Assembly (NCBI RefSeq): GCF_003219795.1
Contig: NZ_QJVC01000005.1
Location: 114,320-178,319, forward strand
DNA: 64,000 bases
Direction: 5' to 3'
Origin: Arthrobacter psychrolactophilus
Lineage (GTDB): Bacteria > Actinomycetota > Actinomycetes > Actinomycetales > Micrococcaceae
Part shown: positions 47,754-56,727 of the stretch, in pieces
Position numbering within the stretch: the first letter of the stretch is position 1
How the letters are laid out: each line of letters begins with the position of its first letter
Translations under genes and position numbers: made by a program
Notes under the pieces: model-generated
The model's input: the letters and a program-made list of their open reading frames with translations, nothing else
Database searches by the model: none
What the model was told of the DNA's origin: nothing

Positions 47754-48347
47754 TCAGGGCCGTGAGGACTTGGCAGGCGCTGCGCGGACGTGCATGCGCT
47801 CCCCTTGCGCACCGAAGAGCGTCAGGAATTCCACGCTCTCCAAGGACGCACGGCCAAACCAGTGCGGGGTGCGGGTATCGAACTCGGCAGCCTCGCCCTG
47901 CTTGAGAAGAAAGTCCCGCTCCCCCAGCACTACCCGTAGTGTTCCACGTAAAACGTACATCCACTCGTATCCCTCGTGAACCTTAGGATCCGGATCCGGC
48001 AACTTCGCCCCTCCCAGGAGGAGGTGCTTGAATGCCTGCACCCCGCCTCCGCCTCGACTCAGCGGCAAGATCTTTTGTCCTTGATGGTGCACGGGTTTGA
48101 GATGAATCCGAGGATCACCCGTTGCTGGGGCTCCCACCAGATCGTCCAGCGGAACCGCGTGCGCCCGGGCTAGCGGCAGCAGCAATTCAAGGTTGGGCCG
48201 CCGCTGCCCGGATTCCAAGCGCGACAAGGTACTGACGGAAATACTCGTCTCTGCGGACAGCTCGGCCAGTGTCAGTCCCCTACTCAGGCGCAGCGCCTTC
48301 AGTCGCGGCCCAACGCCCTGCAGCACATCTTCGGTGTCATTACTCAT
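47754..48347 (-). CDS. XRE family regulator with C-terminal cupin domain
   Basis: A 197-residue regulator: helix-turn-helix at about residues 15-65 (LRLSRGLTLAELSAETSISVSTLSRLESG cut) and a cupin domain at about 115-185 with HEGYEWMYVLRGTLRVVLGE. This layout is that of PuuR/SutR-like repressors that sense small metabolites. The ATG at 48347 follows GAGGGT; the frame is open further upstream but would run through the divergent promoter. It probably controls the divergent thioredoxin-reductase-like gene and itself. Confidence 0.88.
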   Translation of the reverse strand: MSNDTEDVLQGVGPRLKALRLSRGLTLAELSAETSISVSTLSRLESGQRRPNLELLLPLARAHAVPLDDLVGAPATGDPRIHLKPVHHQGQKILPLSRGGGGVQAFKHLLLGGAKLPDPDPKVHEGYEWMYVLRGTLRVVLGERDFLLKQGEAAEFDTRTPHWFGRASLESVEFLTLFGAQGERMHVRAAPAKSSRP

Positions 48348-48354
48348 ACCCTCA

Positions 48355-48373
48355 TTTTGCCATTCCAGCAAAA
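48355..48373. promoter_or_regulatory. Candidate operator in the XRE/oxidoreductase divergent promoter
   Basis: TTTTGCCATTCCAGCAAAA has perfect 6-bp arms around a 7-base centre and begins 8 bases upstream of the regulator start. Position and symmetry fit autoregulation. Confidence 0.45.
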
Positions 48374-48440
48374 AACATTGCCAGCCTGCCACGCCTGCAG
48401 CACGCTTGAAATAACAACAACTCAACAGAAAGTAAATCTC

Positions 48441-49397
48441 ATGCAAGATGTAATCATCATTGGCGGCGGCGCCGCCGGACTCAACGCGGCGCTCGTCCTG
48501 GGCCGTTCCCGACGCTCGGTCACCGTCATCGACGCTGGTCAACCCCGCAATGCCCCGGCTCATGCGGCTCACGGATTCCTCACACGCGACGGCGTCGCTC
48601 CCCTCGAGCTGACCCGTCTAGGTCGCGCTGATCTCGCCCCTTATGACGCACACGTTGAGGAGGGCACCGTCGTCAGCGCCGAACAGATCGACGGAGGATT
48701 CCAAGTCACGCTGGATTCCGGCGCCGTCTACACATCCAAGCGACTCCTCATCACGACCGGCTTGGTGGACGAACTGCCCGACATTCCCGGTCTGGCCCAA
48801 CACTGGGGCAAGAATCTTGCGCATTGCCCCTACTGCCACGGATGGGAGATCAAGGATCAGGCCATCGGTGTCATAGGCAGTAGTGACTTTGCCGTCCACC
48901 AGACGCTGCTATTCCGCCAATGGTCCCCCACCATCACGCTGTTCCTCAATACGGCTCCTCAGCCCTCACCCACAGAACGTGCCCAACTCGACGCCCGCGG
49001 CATCAAGCTCATCGAAGGGCCCGTCGCCAAGATTCACAGCGACGGGGATGCAGTGAGCAGCGTGGAACTAGCGGATGGCAGCATTCATCCAGTCCAGGCG
49101 CTGACCACTCAGCCGCGATTCGTTGCCCGGGCTGGCTACTTGGACGGGCTGGGGCTCGTGTCGACAACGACGCCCTTCGGCGTCTCTCTTGAATCCGATG
49201 GCACCGGGCTCACCTCAGTCCCAGGAGTCTGGGCCGCTGGCAATGTCACCGATTTGAGCGCCACTGTCCTCGCCGCAGCGCAGGGAGGTGCCGCGGCCGC
49301 CGTCGCCATCAATATGGACCTCATGGCTGAGGAACTCGCGGCCGACGTGGCCGCACATGACGTGGCTATGTCCTCCGCCGCGAGCACTTTAATGTAA
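48441..49397 (+). CDS. Thioredoxin-reductase-like FAD/NAD(P) oxidoreductase
   Basis: A 318-residue two-dinucleotide-fold flavoprotein. The FAD motif is IIIGGGAAGLNAA at the N-terminus. A redox CxxC is present as HCPYCHGWE (near residue 133), and the C-terminal FAD contact is VWAAGNVTDLSATVLAAA. The NAD(P) glycine motif GVIGSSD is degenerate. CPYC replaces the CATC of true thioredoxin reductases, as in many uncharacterised actinobacterial relatives. GAAAG precedes the ATG. Confidence 0.88.
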   Translation: MQDVIIIGGGAAGLNAALVLGRSRRSVTVIDAGQPRNAPAHAAHGFLTRDGVAPLELTRLGRADLAPYDAHVEEGTVVSAEQIDGGFQVTLDSGAVYTSKRLLITTGLVDELPDIPGLAQHWGKNLAHCPYCHGWEIKDQAIGVIGSSDFAVHQTLLFRQWSPTITLFLNTAPQPSPTERAQLDARGIKLIEGPVAKIHSDGDAVSSVELADGSIHPVQALTTQPRFVARAGYLDGLGLVSTTTPFGVSLESDGTGLTSVPGVWAAGNVTDLSATVLAAAQGGAAAAVAINMDLMAEELAADVAAHDVAMSSAASTLM

Positions 49398-49444
49398 TGC
49401 AGATTGCTTTCGAATAATGCTAGGTTTCAGCTGGAGAGTCATAT

Positions 49445-49692
49445 TTAGGCCTTCTCACGCAGGATTGTCACGGTTGGCATAAAACCGATATCGCCAACGT
49501 CATACCCTCCACGAATATGGGCTTTCACCAAGATTGTCTTTTCTGCGTTTGGATGTGATCCTGCAGGTCTACGCATAGTTTCACGAACTGCGTGCGCCGT
49601 TTTAGCTCCATGTTGGACAAAGAAATCTTCTTTCAGTCCAGCAGAGGTAGAACTCCCCTCGATGGTAATCGGAACTAACCACGAGCTATGGG
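49445..49692 (-). pseudogene. C-terminal remnant of an unknown gene cut by the ISL3 end
   Basis: About 80 codons on the minus strand run from the IS boundary to a stop at 49445, with plausible protein sequence (KEDFFVQHGAKTAHAVRETM, then ILVKAHIRGGYDVGDIGFMP). The upstream part of this frame lies within IS sequence, so the visible 195-codon frame is a chimera. The original family is not recognised. It is also possible that this is a fortuitous frame. Confidence 0.35.
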
Positions 49693-49700
49693 GCTTATAG

Positions 49701-50041
49701 GGCTCTTCCGAATCCAGAGTGTAGTCAGCGCTGCCGGGTGTGAAGTCCGGGGCGGGGAGCTTGGTTCGGTGTAGGTGAGGGCCTTGGTAGAGAATCAGAT
49801 TGTCTAGATCGAAATTTTCTACAGCAAGGCCCTCGTGTTCAACGCTACCTTTCAATGCCCTGACCTGACTACTTTTTGCCGTCTTGATGGCCTCGGACTC
49901 GAGGTGACCGGGCAGTATGTCCGTCCGGATCGTGCTGTTCTTGCTTGCCGTGTTCTCGCTCCTGATCAGTGGTGCCACAGGTGCGGATGCTAGGGCGTCT
50001 CCCGGGATACTGTGACGCGCGAACTGGGTCATGAACCTTTC
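49701..50041 (+). mobile_element. Truncated left end of an ISL3-family element
   Basis: It begins with GGCTCTTCCG, the terminal sequence usual in ISL3 elements, and is identical to 63444-63784 except for one base. It contains the first 69 codons of the transposase (GTG at 49835, FNATFQCPDLTTF) and then breaks off at 50041; the frame stops at 50053. The eight bases before it, GCTTATAG, are the same as before the second copy. The long antisense frame here is not a gene. Confidence 0.85.
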
Positions 50042-50053
50042 ATGTTGACATAA
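49835..50053 (+). pseudogene. ISL3 transposase, N-terminal fragment
   Basis: Encodes only the N-terminal part, including the first half of the zinc-finger region (CHRCGC), up to HEPF; after that the frame enters unrelated sequence and stops within four codons. Non-functional remnant of the gene also present at 63578. Confidence 0.8.
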
Positions 50054-50158
50054 TCTTTATTATCGGTAAACAACCCACGTGAGTTACGGTGGATGCGAGA
50101 ACTCCCTGCATCAACGAATCCGGCTTTTCCGCAGGCCTCGCAAATGACCGACTAACCC

Positions 50159-50198
50159 ATGATCCCCCGCAGCCTCGTCGCAGACTGTGTGGGATCAT
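50159..50198 (-). terminator. Hairpin after the Fic gene
   Basis: Arms ATGATCCC and GGGATCAT lie 17 bases beyond the Fic stop on the minus strand. Weak stem with a long loop and no clear U-tract. Confidence 0.4.
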
Positions 50199-50214
50199 AT
50201 TTCTGGCGCGCTGC

Positions 50215-51357
50215 TTACTTCACCTCGAATGGGTCGATGTCTCGCCACTTGTAGCCGAGCCCGGCCTCACGAGAAGCCGCCTTAACGATCTCGCTCGGAG
50301 CGTAGTAACGGCCGCGCTTGTCGCCGTGGGCTATGAGCAGCCCCTCCTTGCCAAGAGCGCCAAGGTCACGCGAGGCAGTCTGTTCCGAGACCGGTTCGCC
50401 GGCCTCGTCGAGAGCATCCATGTAGCGAGCCCGCGTCACCGTGTTGCCGAACATCGCACTGTACAGCGCCTGCACCACCCGCTCGGGAAGGCCCGTGGGC
50501 TCGATTAGAGTCTCCATGGCCTGCGCGGCTTTCCCTGCCGACATGATACGCTGCTTAATCTCGAGCGCCTGGTTCAGGTGCGCGGTGAGCATGAACCGGA
50601 CCCACAGTCTTGCAAGCTCAGAGTCGTAGTCGGCTTTGCTGTAGTCTCCTTGGCCCACCTTCGCGAGCACGTCGTAGTACGCCTGCGTCCGGCGACCGAG
50701 GTACTCCTCGATGCCCATGAATACAGGAGCCATTTCGCTTTCGCGCGCCAGGGCTAGACTCTGGATGATGCGCGCCATCCGGCCGTTACCGTCCTTGAAT
50801 GGGTGGATAAGCACGAAGTTCAGGTGTGCCATCGCGGCCGCGATCAACGGATCGCCACCGGGGAGAGCTGCGGCCGCGAACGATTTCATCAGCTCCGTGA
50901 GCCTTTCGCCGGGTGCACCCTCGTGGGCAATATCCCCGGTCGCTTCCTGGATCACGTATACGGGACCAACTCTGTACCGGCCTGGCCACTTCGTCATGTC
51001 GTACGACGTCGTCATGAAGTGAAGACTCCGGATTAGCGACGAATCCAGCTCGAAATCGCCCTTCGCGAGTTGCAGCACATATGTCATCGCGAGCTGGTAT
51101 CCAGCAAGAGCCTTCTCAGTCTCTTGGTCTACAGTCGCTGGAATCTCCCCCACGGCGATCGCGCCGACTTCATCGACGCTGGCAAGGATTCCCTCGATGC
51201 TGTTCGAGCCCTGAACGTTGCGCGCCAAGGTAGACCTGCGCAGCGCGCCAGTCCAACGGTTGCCGCTGCGAACGTGCATACGGAGCTGCAGCGCGAGATC
51301 TTCGATCTGGGCACGAACAGCAAGCTCTTTCTCGTCAAGTGCTGGTGCTACGAACAT
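50215..51357 (-). CDS. Fic/DOC family protein with N-terminal inhibitory helix
   Basis: A 380-residue protein predicted to transfer AMP (or another nucleotide part) to a target side chain. The full active-site motif HPFKDGNGRMAR is at about residue 190. The self-inhibitory (S/T)xxxE(G/N) helix is visible as SNSIEGI near residue 52, placing it in the class with the inhibitor in the N-terminus. A C-terminal winged helix (about residues 295-360, SEQTASRDLGALGKEGLL) suggests DNA binding and autoregulation. Two direct repeats sit directly upstream of its start. It lies just inside the island after the ISL3 remnant. No separate antitoxin gene is adjacent. Confidence 0.92.
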   Translation of the reverse strand: MFVAPALDEKELAVRAQIEDLALQLRMHVRSGNRWTGALRRSTLARNVQGSNSIEGILASVDEVGAIAVGEIPATVDQETEKALAGYQLAMTYVLQLAKGDFELDSSLIRSLHFMTTSYDMTKWPGRYRVGPVYVIQEATGDIAHEGAPGERLTELMKSFAAAALPGGDPLIAAAMAHLNFVLIHPFKDGNGRMARIIQSLALARESEMAPVFMGIEEYLGRRTQAYYDVLAKVGQGDYSKADYDSELARLWVRFMLTAHLNQALEIKQRIMSAGKAAQAMETLIEPTGLPERVVQALYSAMFGNTVTRARYMDALDEAGEPVSEQTASRDLGALGKEGLLIAHGDKRGRYYAPSEIVKAASREAGLGYKWRDIDPFEVK

Positions 51358-51379
51358 GATGCTTCCTCTGTTGATGATG

Positions 51380-51426
51380 CTAAGTAAACATCATTCTACA
51401 GCACTTGTGACACTAAGTAAACATCA
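51380..51426 (-). promoter_or_regulatory. Twin direct repeats upstream of the Fic gene
   Basis: Read on the minus strand, TGATGTTTACTTAG occurs twice (51380-51393 and 51413-51426, spacing 33 bases), ending 22 bases before the Fic start. Three helical turns apart, they suit cooperative binding by a winged-helix regulator, perhaps the Fic protein itself. Confidence 0.5.
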
Positions 51427-52160
51427 CCACTTCGCCTTGGTCGTCTTTAACGAGCCTGAACGGTGCTGCTTCGACGACTCCGATCAGTCTGCACGGATTA
51501 GAACATCAGCGCCCGGCACCCGAAAAGCTGTGGCCTCGAAATGGTCAGAATGCGGACACTCAGTAGCAACACCTAGTGCAAATTGTTGAACTGCCGGCTA
51601 CTGTCCTGTCTCATCTAAGTTGAAACACAAAACCCCGAAATCTAGCGGTTTCGTGTGACCCCTAATTGCCAGAACCTCTGGATTTGTCTCACTTTAGTTG
51701 ACGCAAAAGTCGAATCGGTATCGGCATGGTGGTACAAATAACCTCGGAATCTCGGTGATTTTGACGTTTGCTTCAACTGTAATGAGACAAATGACCCTAA
51801 GGACTCAAGTGAAGTGAGATTGCGTCACTTGAGATAAGGCAGGACACTCACCGAGTCCGTCGTTGCGGCGTATCCGGACGTCGCTGTAGTTTGACCGAGT
51901 CCGTCGTTGCGGCGTATCCGGACGTCGCTGTAGTTTGACGGAACGAGCCAGTATGAGGCCAACAATCGCCGCTCTTGGCTTGCTGGAGCCACACCAGCAG
52001 TTAGTGTTCCGTTTCCAAGGAAGTGGAACCCCGGGTCTGGAGGTGGTTGGGAGCACTGGAAGCGCGATTGTTGAGGGCTGAGAAACCCATCCTTGCCTTT
52101 AGTGGAAGGATAGGCGTAGGTTCTGAGCATCAACATACTGCTTCGGTCCGGGGGACGACG
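51427..52160. repeat. Gene-free stretch with repeat clusters before the first YD gene
   Basis: No supportable gene. It holds three copies of a TGTCTCA...AGTTGA...CAAA motif of about 25 bases: 51607-51630, 51683-51707 and, inverted, 51767-51791. It also has a 9-bp inverted repeat CTCAAGTGA/TCACTTGAG (51804 and 51825) and an exact tandem duplication of 44 bp (51850-51893 and 51894-51937). The last 60 bases, with GCGTAGGTTCTGAGCA and GGGGGACGACG before the ATG, are shared with the leader of the second YD gene. Confidence 0.7.
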
Positions 52161-52862
52161 ATGTCTGCTAAAACTACGCGACACTTATTTACTACTAACA
52201 AGCCCAGCGCTGTGAAACCCGGCCAGCGGGGGCGAAAATATGTGGCAGGAACAGTGACCGTCAGTCTGCTCATGGCACTAGGTTTAGTCACGGCACCGGC
52301 TTCCTTCGCAGCTCCCCCGACTGGTGATGTCGCCCTTGCGGGATTATTGGGAAGCCGCCCTGGCGCCACGACACTTCCGGTGCAGATCAGTGATCAAGTC
52401 GGCGGATCGATTGATGTAGGAACAGGTAATTTTCTCCTCAGCATTAATGCACTCACCCTCCCCGGAATCAACAGCAATCAGGGCTTGGGGGCTACATTCA
52501 ATTCCCTCTCCACGATCACTGCCCCTGGCCTGGCCGGTCCCCGATGGACCATGACCTTAGGCTCTGCCGGGTCACTCGCAACAGCTTCAACGGGAATGAT
52601 CTTTACCGCCGGGGACGGATACGCGGCACTCTTCACCGCAGTGTCTGGTTCCACCACTGCTTACACGCCACCGGCGGGAGTCAAAGCCGATCTACTGAAA
52701 ACCGGAACGACGGGGTGGACGCTTACCTCACGAACTACTGCTGAAGTCGTCACCTTCGACAGCGACGGGCGCGCTACCAAGGTCACTGATCGTAACGCCA
52801 ACAACACCACACTGACGTGGTCTTCAACGAAACCCACACAAATCATCTCCACCCGCGGGTAG
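52161..52862 (+). pseudogene. YD-repeat (RHS/WapA-like) protein 1, N-terminal part before frameshift
   Basis: A secreted YD-repeat protein start: basic N-region, Sec signal core (about residues 25-48) with an ASFA-APP cleavage site, then the N-terminal beta domain (GDVALAGLLGSRPGATTLPV onward). It is about 80 percent or more identical to YD protein 2. The frame ends at TAG 52860-52862, where protein 2 continues; comparison shows one base missing near 52857-52860. The ATG follows GGGGGAC. Read through, the gene would span 52161-55519 and encode about 1119 residues. Confidence 0.75.
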
Positions 52863-55519
52863 CCGGTGCACGCACAGTGGCCATCGCCTACGATTCTGCA
52901 GGACTGCTCAGCAATTTTTCACAAACCTCTAGTGGGGCAACCAGGACAGCGTCCTTGACCCGCGACCCGTACGGCATTCTCACGGGTTTTACCGACATGA
53001 GCGGTAAAACAACGACCTTCGCATACACCGGCGGACGCGTAAATAAGATCACTGCTCCGTCGGGCGGAGTCACCACGATCACTTACGACAGCACCGGGCG
53101 TGTAACAAAAATGGAGAAAACCAACACTACTGCTGGCTCCCCAGGAAACTCCATTACCCGCCTCAGCTATCCCACTAGCACCCAAACACTTCTGGCTGGG
53201 CCCAACACTGATCCTGCTGTAGCCATCACGACAGGACCACGCACCACTTACACACTCAACACGGCCAAGCGCGTCACCGCAGTCACTGATCCTATGGGGC
53301 GGGCACGAGTCGCTACCTACACCGCGGACTTTGACACCCTCACCGCGACCCAGGGCACCGGAACAACAGCCGGAACGACCACCAACACCTACGGCGCCAA
53401 TAATGGACAGTCACTCACACAGAGCCAAAGTCCTACCGGGGCTAAACAACAGCTGGCTTATACAAATACGGCAGCGGCAACGAAGTACCTGCCAACCTCG
53501 GCCACCAGTGACGCCGGAAACCAATCACTGTTCACCTACAACGGAGCAGGGAACGCGCTCACCTCTTCCGATGCACTCGCATCGACAGCAACCCTGAGCT
53601 ACAACAACGACGGAACCGTGGCCACCGCCCTCGCGCCAGGTAACGGCACCAATAAAACCACCTATACTTACAACGCTAATCACGAACTCATAACCATCAC
53701 CCCAGTCACTGGAACTTCATTAGCGAACTCCACTAGAACCTATGACGCATGGGGGCGCACCAAAACAGTAACCAGCGCACCAGGAATGACCGCCACCTAC
53801 ACTTACGATCTGGTAGGCCGACTAACCCAAACAGCGTTCTCGGACTACACTCCAACGATCACCTACGCCTATAACAATGACGGGCAGCTCATTAGCCGCG
53901 TTGATGGGTCAGGAACCACCAGTTATGGCTACGACCAGATGGGTCGGCTCATCACCCGCGCCAACACCGCAGGCGGTGGAACCATCACCTACGGCTACGA
54001 CAAAGCTTCAAACCTCACCTCTACAACAGACACACGAGGGACCACCAGCTACACCTATGACACCTCAGGTGTCCCCACAACTTTGGTCTACCTGCTCAAC
54101 GGGGTCGCCAAGATACTAGCCTTCGCCACGGACAACCGGGGACGCCGCACCGATACCTGGCTCGAAGCAAACGCTGCCCACACCACGTGGAAAGCCCATA
54201 CACACACTGACTACGACACCAGCGGAAGAGTCAGCCGGGTCACTGCATCCACGGGCACCGGAGATAGTTCCAACACTCTCATCCAGGACGACTCCTACTG
54301 CTACGCAAGTGGCACAACCTCACCAAGCTGCACGAGCACAGCCACTACCGACCGTGGAAACATCCAGTGGATCAGAAACAACCTACAATCAGGCACCAGT
54401 TACCACGACTACACAAGCTACACCTACAACACGGCAAACCAACTCAGCGGCGCCGAAAATAAAAACGTTGCTTTTGTTGGTGATCAACAGGTAGCCGCCA
54501 CCGACACAACGTACACCTACAGTTTCGATGCCCGAGGCAATCGAACTAATGAAACTGAGGCGCGATTAAATCTGATGTCCAGAAAAACGGCGTTCAACGC
54601 GGCCAACCAAATCATCGGCCATCCTCTTTTTGAGCCTGTCATACCCATGGACACGAGTGTCTACGCTTACGACGCTAGCGGAAATATGATCAAAAATGCT
54701 GCTGGCACCTACAGCTACAACGCAGCCCAGCAAATGACGAAAACAACCAAAAACGCAGTGACTTACACCTACACATATGCAGGAGTCTCAAATAACGAAC
54801 TCGTAGCCCAAACCACACCCCAAGGAAACTACCAATACACCTACGGCCGCACTGATGCCCAAGGCCAACCCATCATCGAACAAGTCAAACTCGATGGCAA
54901 CACCGCCTACATCGAACACGACCCCGTCACCGGCGAACCCCTCATGCTCCGCACCAGCGACGGGATGCAATCTCTCTACATCAGCGATGGAAACGGAAGC
55001 TCCACCTTCCTTATAAACTCAAACGGAGTAGTCAAGTCCAACCGCGGATATACCCCTACAGGCGTCGCCAATATCCCCACAGACAACAGCGCCCTGACTA
55101 CCACCCAGAACCCCTACACCTTCAAAAACGGGATCAACGACCGCACCACGAGCTGGATCAAATACGGTGCACGCTACTACAACCCCAACAGCCCCTCAGT
55201 CTGGACCCAACAAGACAGTCTGGACGCACCACTGAACCCCGCCAACGCGAACCGCTACGCCTACGCAGCCAACAACCCCATCAACTACGCCGACCCCACA
55301 GGACAAAGCTGTGTTACCGATACAATTTCCCAGTCGATCGTTCCTGGTGCAATAGTTGGAACAGCCGTTGGGGCCGGTTTCGGTGCAGGTACAGGTGCTG
55401 TTCTTGGTCTGGGTGTGGGAGCACCTGTGGGCGCTGTCGCTGGAGGGGTGCTTGGCGCCATAGAAGGAATAGCCAGCGGTTTTGCCACGGGTCTTATCGG
55501 TGGTCTGTTATATTGCTAA
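52859..55519 (+). pseudogene. YD-repeat (RHS/WapA-like) protein 1, remaining frame with glycine-zipper tip
   Basis: Continues the same protein in the next frame without any stop for 886 codons: repeated YD/GRL motifs (SYGYDQMGRLITRANTAGG, TYGYDKASNLTSTTD) and the RHS core (IKYGARYYNP ... RYAYAANNPINYADPTG). The 71-residue tip after DPTG is almost all Gly, Ala, Val, Leu and Ile with several GxxxG repeats, ending LLYC. The RHS core normally marks the boundary of a variable toxin tip. No start codon with a ribosome-binding site exists near the junction, so without correction this part would not be made. A sequencing error is possible. Confidence 0.75.
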
Positions 55520-55535
55520 TCCAAGGAGCCCGGTA

Positions 55536-56129
55536 ATGACTTCCAAACGAACTCCCGTAAAGATGATTGCGTTCGTTCTGATTCTGGCACTGGGGGCTAT
55601 GGTGCTTCCCATCGTCTTGACAGTAACGCAAGGCCTGCCTCCCATCTGGCTCATTCTGGGCATAATGATCACTGTCATTGTGAGCTCAGTCCTGATCTTC
55701 CCTTACATGGCTAGCAAGAAATCTGCCAGGATGCCGCGTAGCTATCCCCCAAAGGTGTACGAACTGAGAATTGAATCCGCTGAGCCACCAGCAGCGGCAT
55801 TCGATCGGATCGAGAAGCTGTACACGGGGCGACGAGATGTATCTATTCACCGCCACAACGAAGAAATGATTATTTCCCTTGGTTCGGACTATAGGTTACG
55901 GATGCATGGCGTCTTTTCCAGTTCAGGAAGAGACGCACTCCCACTCACCGCCACCGTCCGAGCAGCAACAACTGACAGAGGCTCTCGCTTAGAAATCAGT
56001 TGCTCTGATGACTTGGGATGGTTCGTGGGCAAGCAAGGCGAGCAACTAACGCAAGTTGCGGAGCTAAAGGTTCGCGAAACGGTTCAAGAGATAGCCAACA
56101 CCTTCGAGAACAACTCAACCCGATCCTGA
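55536..56129 (+). CDS. Two-helix membrane protein, candidate immunity partner of YD protein 1
   Basis: A 197-residue protein with two membrane helices (about residues 10-55) and a soluble C-terminal domain of about 130 residues (PPKVYELRIESAEPPAAAFDRI). The ATG has AAGGAG 7 bases upstream and lies 16 bases after the YD stop, so the two are co-transcribed. The family is not recognised. In polymorphic toxin loci the gene directly downstream is usually the immunity gene, and a membrane protein suits a membrane-active tip. Codon use is more AT-rich than in the core genes. Confidence 0.65.
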   Translation: MTSKRTPVKMIAFVLILALGAMVLPIVLTVTQGLPPIWLILGIMITVIVSSVLIFPYMASKKSARMPRSYPPKVYELRIESAEPPAAAFDRIEKLYTGRRDVSIHRHNEEMIISLGSDYRLRMHGVFSSSGRDALPLTATVRAATTDRGSRLEISCSDDLGWFVGKQGEQLTQVAELKVRETVQEIANTFENNSTRS

Positions 56130-56291
56130 AACATCTGTTGTTGCGCTTATAACCGCAAACTGACTGTGTGTACCCCCTCGCCAAGTAACTGGAACACACA
56201 GGAGCTTTGACGAGGAGGGTTACCAGGATTCGAGACAGGTGATACCTGTGACCAATTGGGCCGATACGGTCTCGCTCGAAAGGATATGGCG

Positions 56292-56477
56292 ATGTCACAG
56301 CGTTCGACATTCATTTTGTTGGTGGTACTTGGGCTACTACTCCTAGCTGTGGCTTGCCTCGCAGCAGTTCTGACGGGCTACTTTGCTTGGTTTCTAGCGA
56401 TCGCCGGGACCGCTTTGGCGATAGTGGGCGCTCTTGGCGTCAGGAGAATCGATAGAGGCCGTGCCGACGGAGACTAA
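56292..56477 (+). CDS. 61-residue two-helix membrane protein
   Basis: A small protein starting MSQRSTFILL, with two hydrophobic helices and a basic/acidic end (RRIDRGRADGD). AAGGA precedes the ATG by about 7 bases (an ATG two codons earlier is possible). Not recognised. It follows the 197-residue protein by 160 bases, with a TTCGAGAC-containing element between. A CCCACTT/AAGTGGG hairpin (56485-56504) follows it. Confidence 0.55.
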   Translation: MSQRSTFILLVVLGLLLLAVACLAAVLTGYFAWFLAIAGTALAIVGALGVRRIDRGRADGD

Positions 56478-56666
56478 GCATCCCACTTTCAAGGAAGTGG
56501 GCACCTCCCCCGGTGGGACTCCCCAGCCAATGAAACATGCCGGGATTCCGCGTAACCTGGCCATCCCAAAATTTAGTGTCAAAAGTAGCTACCACTGTCC
56601 GTGCGCAGGTGTAACTTTCGGTACAGTGCAGAGCTGAATATCGGTTACACCCGCGTATCGATGAGC

Positions 56667-56687
56667 TGTCCAGACACCGTCTGGACA
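56667..56687 (+). promoter_or_regulatory. Palindrome upstream of the YhcG nuclease, repeated inside the gene
   Basis: Arms TGTCCAGAC and GTCTGGACA around ACC lie 41 bases before the nuclease start. The same 21 bases recur at 57030-57050 inside the coding sequence, where the arms extend to 11 bp. A GGTGTAAC/GTTACACC inverted repeat (56610 and 56644) lies just upstream. Confidence 0.6.
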
Positions 56688-56727
56688 ACCAAGTTCTCCC
56701 GTTGGATCGGCGCACTAGGGTGGATTC

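Noticed and set aside
49445-50032. Minus-strand 195-codon frame nearly identical to part of the frame at 63218-63943
   Set aside because: The shared part is antisense to the ISL3 left end. The plus strand there encodes a recognisable transposase N-terminus with zinc-finger cysteines, so the pair is not a protein family.
51850-51937. Possible CRISPR-like repeats
   Set aside because: Only two copies, directly adjacent with no spacer.
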